Shown in pieces: positions 7,758 to 16,243 of a stretch of DNA of 64,000 nt. Below the pieces are notes generated by a model that saw nothing but the letters and a program-made list of their open reading frames with translations, was not told the origin of the DNA and ran no database searches. A program made the translations under genes and the position numbers. Positions within the stretch are counted from its first letter, which is position 1. Every line of letters begins with the position of its first letter. Source of the DNA: JBBRHQ01 sp963725315 (GTDB lineage Bacteria > Actinomycetota > Thermoleophilia > Solirubrobacterales > 70-9); assembly GCA_963725315.1 (NCBI GenBank), contig CAVRYA010000001.1, positions 411,805 through 475,804 on the forward strand, given 5' to 3'.

Positions 7758-8531
7758 TTATTCATTCAATTCATGGATCAACCGCAGGCCGGTCAGGGTG
7801 AGCAGGTCGTCCACCTCGCTGACCGTCTCGCAGAAGGGCACGATCGCGTCGGCCATGCCGCCGGTGGCGAGGAACGTGACCTCCTCGCCCATCTCCGCCT
7901 CCAGCCGGCGGGCGATCGCGTCGATCGCTCCGGCGAAGCCGTAGATCATCCCCGCCTGCAGGCTGGCCTGGGTGGTGCGGCCGATCACGCCGCTGGGCTC
8001 GGCCAGGTCGACCTTGGGCAGCCGGGCGGCCCGCTCGGTCAGCGCCTCGATCGAGATCTGCACCCCGGGACCGATCACCCCGCCGAGGTACTCGCCCGAC
8101 GCGGAGACCGCGTCGAAGGTGATCGCCGTGCCGAAGTCGACGACCGCGCAGGGCCCGCCCAGCTTCTCGAATGCCGCGACCGCGTTGACCAGCCTGTCGG
8201 CGCCGAGCTCGTGCGGGTTGTCGAGGCGGACCGGCATCCCGGTCTTCACCCCGGGCCCGACCATTAGGCACGCCTCGCCCAGGTAGTGGCGGCTCATCCG
8301 CGAGTACTCGGGGTTGAGCCGGGGGACGACCGAGCAGACGATCGAGGCGTCGACCTCGGTCAGCTGCCTGCCCCCCAGACCCAGCATGCTCGCCAGCCTG
8401 ACCGCGAGCTGGTCTGCCGTGTCCTCGCCGTCGGTGGCGAAGCGCCAGTGCTCGAGCAGCTCTTCGCCATCGAAGGCGCCGATGTGGGTCTGGGTGTTGC
8501 CGACGTCTATCGCAAGGAGCATGGCCGCCAT
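7758..8531 (-). CDS. coaX: Type III pantothenate kinase
   Basis: A 257-residue kinase for the first step of coenzyme A synthesis. The ASKHA fold is visible as AIDVGNTQTHIG (phosphate loop 1), NPHELGADRLVNA (pantothenate-binding loop), VVDFGTAITFD (phosphate loop 2) and ATGGMA. The length matches the family. ATG at 8531 is taken; an in-frame ATG at 8522 would give MLLAIDVGNT, closer to usual family N-termini. It is divergent from the small membrane protein at 8548, with shared upstream sequence TTATCGGTTAGCG. Confidence 0.95.
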   Translation of the reverse strand: MAAMLLAIDVGNTQTHIGAFDGEELLEHWRFATDGEDTADQLAVRLASMLGLGGRQLTEVDASIVCSVVPRLNPEYSRMSRHYLGEACLMVGPGVKTGMPVRLDNPHELGADRLVNAVAAFEKLGGPCAVVDFGTAITFDAVSASGEYLGGVIGPGVQISIEALTERAARLPKVDLAEPSGVIGRTTQASLQAGMIYGFAGAIDAIARRLEAEMGEEVTFLATGGMADAIVPFCETVSEVDDLLTLTGLRLIHELNE

Positions 8532-8547
8532 TATCGGTTAGCGTTGG

Positions 8548-8829
8548 CTGATCGGCTGCCTGATCGTCCTATTCGCCCTGATCTCGCCCCGGCTGGCCCT
8601 GTTCGGGCTCTGGATCTTCACCGATCTGCTCAGCCGCGCCTTCGAGAGTTGGTTCGTCCCCTTCCTCGGCTTCTTCCTGCTGCCCTGGACGACCCTGGCC
8701 TACGCGGTGATGTGGAGCTCCTCGGACGGCGTCGTCGGCTTCGAGTGGTTCATCGTCATCCTCGCCTTCTTCGTCGACCTCGGCTCCTACGGGGTCAGCC
8801 AGCGGCGCCGCTCGGCGAACGGCTACTGA
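8548..8829 (+). CDS. Small membrane protein without a canonical start
   Basis: An open frame after TAG at 8539 reads as a clear membrane protein: LIGCLIVLFALISPRLALFG, WFVPFLGFFLLPWTTLAYAV and FEWFIVILAFFVDLGSY give three hydrophobic helices, ending SQRRRSANGY and TGA 8 bp before the next gene. There is no ATG, GTG or TTG before the middle of the protein. CTG at 8548 (or ATC at 8551) is the best candidate start. Curiously an in-frame ATG at 8521 is followed by five codons and then the TAG. No function is known; it is conserved-looking by composition only. Confidence 0.6.
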   Translation: MIGCLIVLFALISPRLALFGLWIFTDLLSRAFESWFVPFLGFFLLPWTTLAYAVMWSSSDGVVGFEWFIVILAFFVDLGSYGVSQRRRSANGY

Positions 8830-8837
8830 GAACCACG

Positions 8838-9595
8838 ATGGACGTCCGGTTGTTCACCATCCCCGGCTCCCACCCGGGCATAACAGCGCGTTTGATGCTC
8901 GAGTACAAGGGCATCCCCTACACGCGCACCGACCTGCTGCCGGTGATCTCCAAGGGAGTGCTGAAGGCGATGCGCTTCCCGGCCGTCACCGTCCCCGCGA
9001 TGATCGTCGACGGGCGACGGGTGCAGGGCTCGCGCGAGATCGCCCGGGAGCTCGACCTGCTGAAGCCCGAGCCGCCGCTCTTCCCCTCCGACCCCGAGCG
9101 GCGGGCCGCCGCCGAGGAGGCGGAGCGCTTCGGAGACACCGAGCTCCAGCACCCGGTCCGCCAGATCCTCTGGTGGTCGCTTCGCAAGGACTCGGCGCCA
9201 CTGCGCAGCTATTCCGAGGGGGCGAGGATCGGGATCCCGATCGGGCTCGCGGTGCGGACCGCAGCCCCGATCGTCGCCCTCTCCGCCCGCTTCAACGAGG
9301 CGGGGGACGACAACGTCCGCCGGGACCTCGCCGCCCTCCCCGGCCTCCTCGACCGGGTGGACGAATGGATCGCGGCCGGCGTCCTCGGCGGCGCCGAGCT
9401 GGGAGCCGCCGACTTCCAGATCGCCCCCAGCGTCCGCCTCGCGATGACCCTCGAGGACCTGCGCCCGCTGATCGAGGGCCGGCCCGCCGGGAAGCTGGCG
9501 ATGCGGGTGGTCGCCCGACTACCCGGGCAAGACGCCCGCCGATCCTCCCGGCGGCCTGGCTCGAGCCGCTGCGCGCGGCCGCCTCCACCGCCTGA
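8838..9595 (+). CDS. Glutathione S-transferase-like protein (frameshifted near the C-terminus)
   Basis: It starts at ATG with MDVRLFTIPGSHPG, followed by a thioredoxin-like N-terminal domain (AMRFPAVTVPAMIVDGR, then QGSREIARELD, the usual GST SNAIL-type segment) and an all-helical C-terminal domain (LLDRVDEWIAAGVLGGAELGAADF). The last 25 codons read in three frames: VVA up to about 9513, then DYPGKT, then PPILPAAWLEPLRAAAS to TGA at 9593. Two extra bases in C-runs near 9514 and 9535 explain this. The substrate is unknown; such actinobacterial proteins often bind other thiols. Confidence 0.75.
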
Positions 9596-9611
9596 AACCC
9601 CGATCGCCGGC

Positions 9612-9660
9612 GAACTGTTGCGTTTCCCGACCGGGGGGTGGTCGCCAGACGCGACAGTTC
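9612..9660. repeat. 49-bp palindromic intergenic repeat, copy 1
   Basis: An inverted repeat between two convergent genes. The outer arm GAACTG pairs with CAGTTC, and the right half (GGTCGCCAGACGCGACAGTTC at its core) nearly mirrors the left. A second copy at 40072-40120 has the same length, differs at 8 of 49 positions, and is also between convergent genes. It probably acts as a bidirectional terminator or is a dispersed palindromic element. Confidence 0.7.
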
Positions 9661-9693
9661 AGCCAGGGACCTGCCCGGAGGGCCCAATGCGGG

Positions 9694-10215
9694 TCAAAGG
9701 CGCCCGCCGCGCTCGACCCGCTGGCCGGGCGGCAGCTCCTCCCAGGCCTCGGCGAGGCGGGTGCCGTCGGGGAGAGCGAGGTCGGGGTCGAGCTCGAGCA
9801 GGGGAGCCAGGACGAAGCGCCGGCTCGTCACCTCGCGGTGGGGCAGCCGCAGCCGCTCGTGCTCGAGCTCGAGCTCGCCGAGCAGGAGCAGGTCGATGTC
9901 GAGCGGTCGCGGCCCGTGCCGGGGGCCGCCGGACTCGCGCCCGCGCTCGGCCTCGATCTCCTTGCAGAGGTCGAGCAGCTCGAGCGGCTCCAGCGCGGTG
10001 CGGATCCTCACCGCCGCGTTGAGGAAGTCGGGCTGGTCGAGCACCTCGCCGACCGGCTCGGTGATGTAGGTGGAGGAGACCGCCTCGACCTCCACGCCGC
10101 GCTCGCCGAGCAGCCGCACCGCGGCCCGCAGGTGGGCGGCGCTGTCGCCGACGTTGGAGCCGAGCCCGAGGTAGCCGAGGCGGCTAGTCGGAGTCCTCTT
10201 GCTCGGCGACCTCAT
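9694..10215 (-). CDS. folK: 2-amino-4-hydroxy-6-hydroxymethyldihydropteridine diphosphokinase
   Basis: A 173-residue HPPK, which transfers pyrophosphate from ATP to the hydroxymethyl pterin in folate synthesis. The signature blocks are present: YLGLGSNVGDS, SSTYITEPVG, QPDFLNAAVRI and GPRPLDIDLLLLG (Mg-binding Asp pair), then LRLPHREVTSRRFVLAPL. The N-terminal 30 bp overlaps the end of folB, so the two are translationally coupled. Length is normal. It is followed by a palindromic repeat that separates it from the convergent GST-like gene. Confidence 0.96.
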   Translation of the reverse strand: MRSPSKRTPTSRLGYLGLGSNVGDSAAHLRAAVRLLGERGVEVEAVSSTYITEPVGEVLDQPDFLNAAVRIRTALEPLELLDLCKEIEAERGRESGGPRHGPRPLDIDLLLLGELELEHERLRLPHREVTSRRFVLAPLLELDPDLALPDGTRLAEAWEELPPGQRVERGGRL

Positions 10216-10609
10216 CCTCGTCCTCGGCGCGCTCGTGGGTGACCTCGACCGCGACCTCGGTGAGGGACAGCGGGATCGGCGGCTCCGGCTTCGCCGCCCG
10301 CACCCGCACCGACTCGCAGCCGAAGCTCTCCATCAGCCGCTCGCCGACCACCTGGCAGAGCCGCTCCAGCGTCCTGTAGCTGCGCTCGGTGGCGGCCAGG
10401 GCGACGATGTCGCACGCCTCGGCGTAGTCGGCGGTGTCGTCGAGGCGATCGGTGAGGACCGCGTCGCAGTCGGGGACGTCGAAGGAGACGTCGAACTCGA
10501 GTCGCTGGCCGACCTCGCGCTCGGCCTCGGTGATCCCGTGGTGGGTGTAGATGGAGAGGCCGCGGAGCTCGACCTCGACCCTGGACTCGGTTCCCTCCGG
10601 CGATTCCAT
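10184..10609 (-). CDS. folB: Dihydroneopterin aldolase
   Basis: A 141-residue protein of the tunnelling fold: LRGLSIYTHHGITEAEREVGQRLEFDV carries the catalytic Glu and pterin-binding region, DTADYAEACDIV the next conserved strand, and RAAKPEPPIPL the catalytic Lys with Pro. It splits dihydroneopterin to the hydroxymethyl pterin used by FolK. An acidic 20-residue tail is additional. TAGGGT lies 6 nt before the ATG with no ribosome site, so it is probably leaderless and begins the folB-folK transcript. Confidence 0.95.
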   Translation of the reverse strand: MESPEGTESRVEVELRGLSIYTHHGITEAEREVGQRLEFDVSFDVPDCDAVLTDRLDDTADYAEACDIVALAATERSYRTLERLCQVVGERLMESFGCESVRVRAAKPEPPIPLSLTEVAVEVTHERAEDEDEVAEQEDSD

Positions 10610-10615
10610 GGGCGG

Positions 10616-10621
10616 ACCCTA
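10616..10621 (-). promoter_or_regulatory. Leaderless -10 element of folB
   Basis: TAGGGT on the minus strand, 6 nt before the folB ATG. It matches the TANNNT pattern found upstream of seven other genes here. Confidence 0.45.
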
Positions 10622-10660
10622 CGCAAGCGGCCCCGGCCGTGTCCGCCTGCCCAGCCGGAC

Positions 10661-12388
10661 TCAGCAGCTGCGCAGCGAGTCGTTGCCCGCCCCGCCGCGG
10701 CAGGTGTCGGAGCCGGTGCCGCCGTTCAGGAAGTCGTTGCCCCCCTCGCCCAGCAGCACGTCCAGCCCGCCGTTGCCGAACAGCCGATCCGGCCCTGGCC
10801 CGCCGCCGACCCGGTCCCTGCCGGCCCCCGCTCTCACCGTGTCGCTTCCCGGCCCGGCGCAGACCGCGTCGGCGCCGCGCCCCGCGTTGATCACATCGCC
10901 GCCGCCGAAGGAGACGAAGCCGTCGCGCCCCGGCGTGCCGCCCAGGACATCTGCGCCGCTGGTCCCCACCCGGTTGACGAGGACGCCGCCGCACTTGGTC
11001 CGCTCGTATGCGCCGATGTCGCAGTCCTTGCGCTTGGCGCCGCGCTCATCTACCGCGGGACAGGCGGCGCCCCCGGAGCCCAGCGGGGCGGGGCTGCCCT
11101 TGTTGATCGCCGGGCTGCCCGGCAGCAGCGCCATCGTCCCGGTCGGGCCGCCGTTGGCCTGTAGAGGGCCGAGCTTGGGGTTGATCGGTGTCGCCGCGGT
11201 CCCCACCCGGTCCCCGGTCCCAGGAGCGAAGGGGCAGGTATCGCCGTTGCCGATGATGTTGAAGCCGTCGGTGGAGACCGTGGTGGTTCCGCCACCCGCC
11301 TGCACCTGGCAGTCGGTGATCCCGCCGGGGCCCTTGTCCACGTTGGCGGCGAGGATCGTGTTGCCCAGCAGCAGCGTGGTGGTGAAGCCGGGGTCGCTCT
11401 GGAGACTGATCGCCCCGGCGACGTAGGGCGGACCGCCGGTGCTGTCGGCCGTGTTGTCGGAGATCGTCGAGTTGCGGATGGTGATCTGCGGGCCGCTGCG
11501 GGCGCGGATCGCGCCTCCGCGGTCGGCGGCGAGGTTCCCGCTCAGGGTCGAGTTGAAGATCCCCACCACGGCGCCCATCCCGCCGCCGTAGAGGGCGCCA
11601 CCGAGGCCGGCGTCGTTGCCGGTGAAGGTCGAGCCTCGGATCGTCAGGGTGCCGGCCCCGTTGAAGCTTGCCCCTCCCCCGAAGCTGGCGTCGTTGTTGC
11701 GAATCACGCTGTGCAGGATCTGCGTGGTCGAGCCGACCTCGGTGTAGACGCCACCGCCGAAGGAGGCCGGGGTGGCCTCGTTGCCGAGCACCTTCGAGCG
11801 GACCAGCTTCAGGGTGCCGGCGTTGGCGATCCCACCGCCGAAGCTGATCACGTTGCCGGTGCGGTTGCCGGCGACTACCCCGTTGATGAAGCGGAGTGTC
11901 GAGCCGGGCCTGATCCGGATTCCGCCACCGGTCGAGGTGTTGGGACCGATGTCTACCTCCGCCCGCCCCAGAGTGACCTTCAGGCGGCTCATCTGAACGG
12001 TGGCGCCGCCGAGGATGTCGAAGGCGCGATCGCCGGTCACCGCGCCGTGGGCGTCGATCGCTGCGCGCCGCTTGCGCGAGCTAACCCGGAAGCGGGTGTC
12101 GCCGGTGACGTCGAGATCGCCCCCTGCCGGCCCAGGCCCGGCGATGCTGAGCCGGTGGCGGCGCGGCCCCAGGACGATCGCGTCCTGTCCGCCGGCAGCG
12201 TTTGCCGCGATCACCGCCTCGCGGATCGAGCAGTCGCCGGGGTTGCAGGCGCCCGGGGGCGGATCGTCGGCCCGGGTGACCCTGAACGTGTCCGCCGCGG
12301 CCGTGCCCGGGAGGATGGCCGCGAACAGCACGAGAACTCCGGCCAGCACCGGAATCCGTGAAGCGACGCCACCCCCGACTCCCCTCAT
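10661..12388 (-). CDS. Secreted parallel beta-helix protein with RTX calcium repeats
   Basis: A 575-residue protein. A signal peptide (residues about 10-32, ending GTAAA) is followed by a CSLREA-like start of the helix (NPGDCSIREAVIAAN) and some 350 residues of right-handed beta-helix rungs with FGGG and NSTISDN repeats. A conserved choice-of-anchor end (CDIGAYE) follows, then about 90 residues of glycine-aspartate nonapeptides (GGAGNDSL type) typical of calcium-binding RTX rolls, ending in Cys. It is probably a cell-surface or secreted adhesin or polysaccharide-binding protein. It lies between folB and folP but has its own upstream TAGCGT. Confidence 0.85.
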   Translation of the reverse strand: MRGVGGGVASRIPVLAGVLVLFAAILPGTAAADTFRVTRADDPPPGACNPGDCSIREAVIAANAAGGQDAIVLGPRRHRLSIAGPGPAGGDLDVTGDTRFRVSSRKRRAAIDAHGAVTGDRAFDILGGATVQMSRLKVTLGRAEVDIGPNTSTGGGIRIRPGSTLRFINGVVAGNRTGNVISFGGGIANAGTLKLVRSKVLGNEATPASFGGGVYTEVGSTTQILHSVIRNNDASFGGGASFNGAGTLTIRGSTFTGNDAGLGGALYGGGMGAVVGIFNSTLSGNLAADRGGAIRARSGPQITIRNSTISDNTADSTGGPPYVAGAISLQSDPGFTTTLLLGNTILAANVDKGPGGITDCQVQAGGGTTTVSTDGFNIIGNGDTCPFAPGTGDRVGTAATPINPKLGPLQANGGPTGTMALLPGSPAINKGSPAPLGSGGAACPAVDERGAKRKDCDIGAYERTKCGGVLVNRVGTSGADVLGGTPGRDGFVSFGGGDVINAGRGADAVCAGPGSDTVRAGAGRDRVGGGPGPDRLFGNGGLDVLLGEGGNDFLNGGTGSDTCRGGAGNDSLRSC

Positions 12389-12450
12389 TCTGCCTGCGAC
12401 GCTATCCCGCCCGGGCGGAGGCTGTCAAGCGGTTGGCCGGATCTCCGAGC

Positions 12451-13266
12451 TCACGGGGTCTCGCCCAGGATCGCCTCGGCGACCCGCAGAGCCTGCGCCA
12501 TCTCGGCGACGTCGTGGACGCGCAGGACCTCGGCGCCGTTGGCCGCAGCCAGCACCGAGGCGGCGATCGTCCCGCCGAGGCGCTCCCCCACATCGGAGCC
12601 GTCGATCTTGCCGATGAAGCTCTTGCGCGAGGCGCCGACGACGACCGGCATGCCCAGGTCGGCGATCTCCCCCAGCCGGCGCAGCAGCTCGAGGTTGTGC
12701 TCGAGGGTCTTGCCGAAGCCGATCCCCGGGTCGAGCCAGATCGCCTCCTCCGCCACCCCGGCGGCGACCGCCGCCTCGGCCCGCTCGGCGAGGAAGGCGC
12801 GGACGTCGGCGACCACGTCGTCGTAGACCGGTTCGAGCTGCATCGTCCGCGGGTTGCCGAGCATGTGCATGAGGACGAGACCGGCGCCCCGCTCCGCGGC
12901 CAGGCCGGCGATCTCGGGATCGGCCCGAAGCGCCGTGACGTCGTTGACGATCGAGGCCCCGGCGTCGAGCGCCGCCTCGGCCACCGCAAGCTTCGAAGTG
13001 TCGATCGAGATCGAGACCCCGGCGCCGTCCAGCGCCTCGGCCAGGCCGGCGACGACTGGCTCGGTCCGGCTCCGCTCCTTGGCTGCGCCGACCTCCTCTG
13101 CCCCGGGCCGGGTGGACTCGCCGCCGATGTCGAGGACCTCGGCCCCCTGGACGACCAGCTCGCGGCCGTGGGCGATCGCCGGCTCGGCCTCGAGGAAGAG
13201 TCCGCCGTCGGAGAAGGAGTCGGGGGTGACGTTGACCACCCCCATCAGCCGCACGGCGCGGGTCAT
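12451..13266 (-). CDS. folP: Dihydropteroate synthase
   Basis: A 271-residue TIM barrel that joins p-aminobenzoate to the pterin pyrophosphate, the target of sulfonamides. Motifs: MGVVNVTPDSFSDGG (loop 1), DIGGESTRPGAEEV (loop 2), SIDTSK, IVNDVTALR, LDPGIGFGKTLEHN and VGASRKSFIG, then RVHDV near the end. ATG at 13266 is used because it overlaps the TGA of the upstream NTF2-like gene as ATGA; longer upstream reading lacks homology. It is separated from folB-folK by the beta-helix gene. Confidence 0.97.
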   Translation of the reverse strand: MTRAVRLMGVVNVTPDSFSDGGLFLEAEPAIAHGRELVVQGAEVLDIGGESTRPGAEEVGAAKERSRTEPVVAGLAEALDGAGVSISIDTSKLAVAEAALDAGASIVNDVTALRADPEIAGLAAERGAGLVLMHMLGNPRTMQLEPVYDDVVADVRAFLAERAEAAVAAGVAEEAIWLDPGIGFGKTLEHNLELLRRLGEIADLGMPVVVGASRKSFIGKIDGSDVGERLGGTIAASVLAAANGAEVLRVHDVAEMAQALRVAEAILGETP

Positions 13267-13664
13267 CCGTTCTCTCGCGCCGCAGCGAGGGCTTCCTCGT
13301 AGCTCTGGAAGAGGGTGACGCTGACGACCAGCGCGCCCCGGAGCTTCCACAGCTGTCCGCCGTGGGCATCGACCTCGATCCCCTCCCGCCCCCGGGCGTG
13401 GAGGTGGGAGCCGACGACGACCGTGTCCTCGGCCACCGGCTCGACCCGTTCCGCCTCGATCCGGACGTCCGCGAACGCCGCGAGCAGGTTCTCCCGCCAT
13501 CCCCTCGCGATCTCCTCCGTGCCGCGGTAGACGCCGCGATAGGGCGCCTGCGAATTCGACCAGTCGGCGACCGCATCGGGCGCGAAGTGGTCCAGCAGGC
13601 GCTCGATGTCACCCGCCGACATCGCGGCGATCGCCGAGCGCACCACGACGGGCCCGTCCATCAC
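13263..13664 (-). CDS. NTF2-like (SnoaL) domain protein
   Basis: A 133-residue protein of the NTF2/SnoaL-like fold: an N-terminal helix (VVVRSAIAAMSAGDIERLLDHF), the conserved FAPDAVADW turn, GVYRGTEEIARGWRENL, and a curved sheet ending ALVVSVTLFQSYEEAL. Members include isomerases, dehydratases and non-catalytic subunits; nothing here selects one. The gene overlaps both neighbours by 4 bp (ATGA), so amine oxidase, this gene and folP form one translationally coupled unit. Confidence 0.8.
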   Translation of the reverse strand: MMDGPVVVRSAIAAMSAGDIERLLDHFAPDAVADWSNSQAPYRGVYRGTEEIARGWRENLLAAFADVRIEAERVEPVAEDTVVVGSHLHARGREGIEVDAHGGQLWKLRGALVVSVTLFQSYEEALAAARENG

Positions 13665-15040
13665 TCGGCGCTGGCCCCCATCGCGGCCAGCGCCTCGGCG
13701 GCGGCGCGCTCGCCGGAGGTGATCGCGCCGTCCATGTAGCCGCTCCAGACGGTCGCGGTCTCAGCGCCCGCCCAGTGGATCGGGCCGACCGGGGCGCGGA
13801 GCGCCGGCCCGTTCGCCCTCCAGGCGCCGGTCGGCAGGAAGCCGCCGTAGCAGCCGGCCGAGTGGGGATCCGCCGCCCAGGCCTTGTCGATGTAGCGCTC
13901 GGGCTCGGCCGCCCGCGGGCCGAAGAGGCGCTCAAGGCAGCCGAGGACGACGGCGCGGCGCTCAGGTTCGGGAAGGTCGGCGGCAGCCCGGGCCGCGCCG
14001 CCCTCGAGGAAGGCGAGCAGGACCCCCGGAGAGCCGTCCGGCGGCGAGTTGTCGTAGGTGACCGAGACCGGACCGTCGGCGCTGGTCGCCTGACCCGAGA
14101 GCCCCTCTGCGCGCCAGAACGGCTCCGGATAGATCGCCATGCACTTGACCACGCTCCCCATCGCCATCCGCTGGGTGAGGCCGTCGCGGATCGCCGGCAT
14201 CGGCGGGTCGTAGGTGATCCTCCCGGCGAGCACCGGCGGCAGCGCGACGATCGCCCGCCAGGCCTCCACCGCAGCACCGCCGGCGGTGCTGACCGTGACG
14301 ATCCCCCTGGCGTGCTCGATCCGCTGCACCGGCGCGTCGAGGACGATCGAGTCCCCCAGCTCCTCCGCCATCCGCAGCGAGATCGCCTGCGAGCCGCCGA
14401 CGACGCGCGAGTCCTGGGCGCCGCCCTCGGTGTCGATCAGCGCCTCGAACGAGCCGGCCGAGCGCACGTAGAAGAGGACGCTGAGCAGCGAGAGGTCCTC
14501 GGGCTCGGCGGCCCACACGGCCCAGATCGCCAGCCGCATCAGGTCGCGCGCGGTCGGGGTGCGGACGTGGCGGCGCATCCAGCTCGCGAAGGTCTGCGAG
14601 TCCCAGCTCGCGGCCCGCGGCGCCGCCCAGGGGCGCTCGGGGTCGACCGCCGCGGCCATCCGGTTGACGCGCCGCAGCGAGGCGGCGACCTCGGCCAGCG
14701 CCAGCGGGCTGACCTTGGGGATCGTCCCGCTGTAGGAGCGGATCCGCCCGGAGCGCTCGAACAGGTTCCGCCCCTCGGCGAAGGTCGGGAAGGTCTCGAG
14801 CCCCAGCTCGTCGATCAGCGCCATCACCCGCTTCTGGCCCGGGCCGACCCACTGGCCCCCGATCTCGACCACCTTGCCGCCCCCGATCGACTCGTTCAGG
14901 GTGCGCCCGCCGACCCGCCCGCGGGCCTCGAGCACGACCGGCCGCTTGCCCGCCGCGAGGACCGCCCGGGCCGCCGCCAGCCCGGCGAGCCCCGCGCCGA
15001 CGATCGCCACGTCCGCGGAGATGCGCTCGGCTCCACTCAT
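13661..15040 (-). CDS. Flavin-containing amine oxidase
   Basis: A 459-residue FAD enzyme of the monoamine-oxidase family. The dinucleotide-binding motif is VAIVGAGLAGLAAARAVLAAG with Glu at the end of strand two (VVLEARGRVGGRT), then EIGGQWVGPGQ near the flavin and the C-terminal HWAGAETATVWSGYMDGAI that closes the FAD site. It would oxidise an amine to an imine and release hydrogen peroxide; the substrate is unknown. A TAATGA hexamer lies 7 nt before the ATG. It heads a coupled unit with the NTF2-like gene and folP. Confidence 0.9.
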   Translation of the reverse strand: MSGAERISADVAIVGAGLAGLAAARAVLAAGKRPVVLEARGRVGGRTLNESIGGGKVVEIGGQWVGPGQKRVMALIDELGLETFPTFAEGRNLFERSGRIRSYSGTIPKVSPLALAEVAASLRRVNRMAAAVDPERPWAAPRAASWDSQTFASWMRRHVRTPTARDLMRLAIWAVWAAEPEDLSLLSVLFYVRSAGSFEALIDTEGGAQDSRVVGGSQAISLRMAEELGDSIVLDAPVQRIEHARGIVTVSTAGGAAVEAWRAIVALPPVLAGRITYDPPMPAIRDGLTQRMAMGSVVKCMAIYPEPFWRAEGLSGQATSADGPVSVTYDNSPPDGSPGVLLAFLEGGAARAAADLPEPERRAVVLGCLERLFGPRAAEPERYIDKAWAADPHSAGCYGGFLPTGAWRANGPALRAPVGPIHWAGAETATVWSGYMDGAITSGERAAAEALAAMGASAE

Positions 15041-15140
15041 CGACTCATCATTACTCGGGTTTGCCTCGTCGCGACCCTAAAGGTTCGCCCCGCGGCGACG
15101 AATCAAAGAGACGAGACCCGGGTTATAGAGACGGAGTGGC

Positions 15141-16209
15141 ATGCAACGGTTGAACCACCTTCTATCGAAGAAGGAGTCCTACTCGCCTGAGGACCTGCCG
15201 ACCGCGCTGCGCATCGGCTCGACGCTCTGGGCGATGGGAATGGCGATCGCCATCCTGCTGCTCCCCCTCAGCCCGCCGGACGAGGCGATCGGCGCCGGCG
15301 GCTGGATCATCACCCTGGCCCTGGTCGGGGCCGGGATCGGCGCCTGGTTCGGGTACCGCTCCCCGAGCCTGCCATGGACCTTCAACCGGCTGTATGCCTC
15401 GAGCTTCCTGACGATCGTCGCGATCGGCCTCATGCAGTGGCTCGCCGGGGGCGTCGGGGCGCCCTACTTCAGCCTGCTGCTGCTCAGCGTGGCCTACATC
15501 GCCTCGATCTACTCGCCGCGCGAGATCGCCGGCTTCATGGCGGCGCTCGCCGCCGGACTCGCCGCCCCCTTCCTCTACGACGGCTGGAACCCCGACGCCG
15601 CCGCGGTCGCCCTCGCCACCTTCCTGATCTGGTGCACGGTCGCCGGGATCACCCACACGTTGATGACCCAGGTCAGGACACAGCGCCACCGGATGCGGCG
15701 CGGCGCCGCGGAGGCCCGCGAGGAGGCACGGGTGGACGGCCTCACCGGGGTCGGCAACCGCCGCGCCTTCGAGGAGGCGATCGCCAACGAGATCGCCCGG
15801 TCGGGCCGCACGGGAGTGCCGCTCAGCATGGCGATGGGGGACATCGAGGGGTTCAAGCGGATCAACGACCGCTGGGGCCACGTCGAGGGTGACGCCTGCC
15901 TGCGAAACGTCGCCCGCTGCCTCTCGGACGCGTTGCGCATGCCGGACCGCTGCTTCCGCTGGGGCGGCGACGAGTTCGCCCTGCTGCTGCCCGGCACCGG
16001 CGCCGAGGGCGCCGCCAAGGTCGCCGAGCGGCTGTGTCTGCACGTCGAGACCGGGTGCGATCAGGCCGGACGGCGAGCCCCTGATCATCCGCTTCGGCAC
16101 CGCGGAGCTGAGGGAGGGAATGGACGGCGGGGCCCTGGTGGCCGCGGCCGACCTGGCGCTGCTCGCCTGGAAGCGGGACAACACCCGATCGCAGCCTGCG
16201 TCGGCCTGA
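15141..16209 (+). CDS. Membrane diguanylate cyclase, GGDEF domain (one frameshift)
   Basis: An N-terminal half with about six membrane helices (residues 25-175, from STLWAMGMAIAILLLPLS to LATFLIWCTVAGITH), then a GGDEF domain: DGLTGVGNRRAFEEAI, MGDIEGFKRINDRWGHVEGD and RWGGDEFALLLPG. The intact GGDEF signature implies cyclic di-GMP synthesis; no RxxD inhibitory site is seen. Near 16055 the frame shifts by one base, after which IRPDGEPLIIRFGTAEL and AADLALLAWKRDN complete the domain to TGA at 16207. The shift is probably a sequence error, because both parts are intact. Confidence 0.8.
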
Positions 16210-16230
16210 TCGCGACCTCCCCGGCGGCGC

Positions 16231-16236
16231 TAGCCT
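16231..16236 (+). promoter_or_regulatory. Leaderless -10 element of the cupin gene
   Basis: TAGCCT, 7 nt before the TTG start of the cupin gene, which has no ribosome site. Confidence 0.4.
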
Positions 16237-16243
16237 GAGGCGC

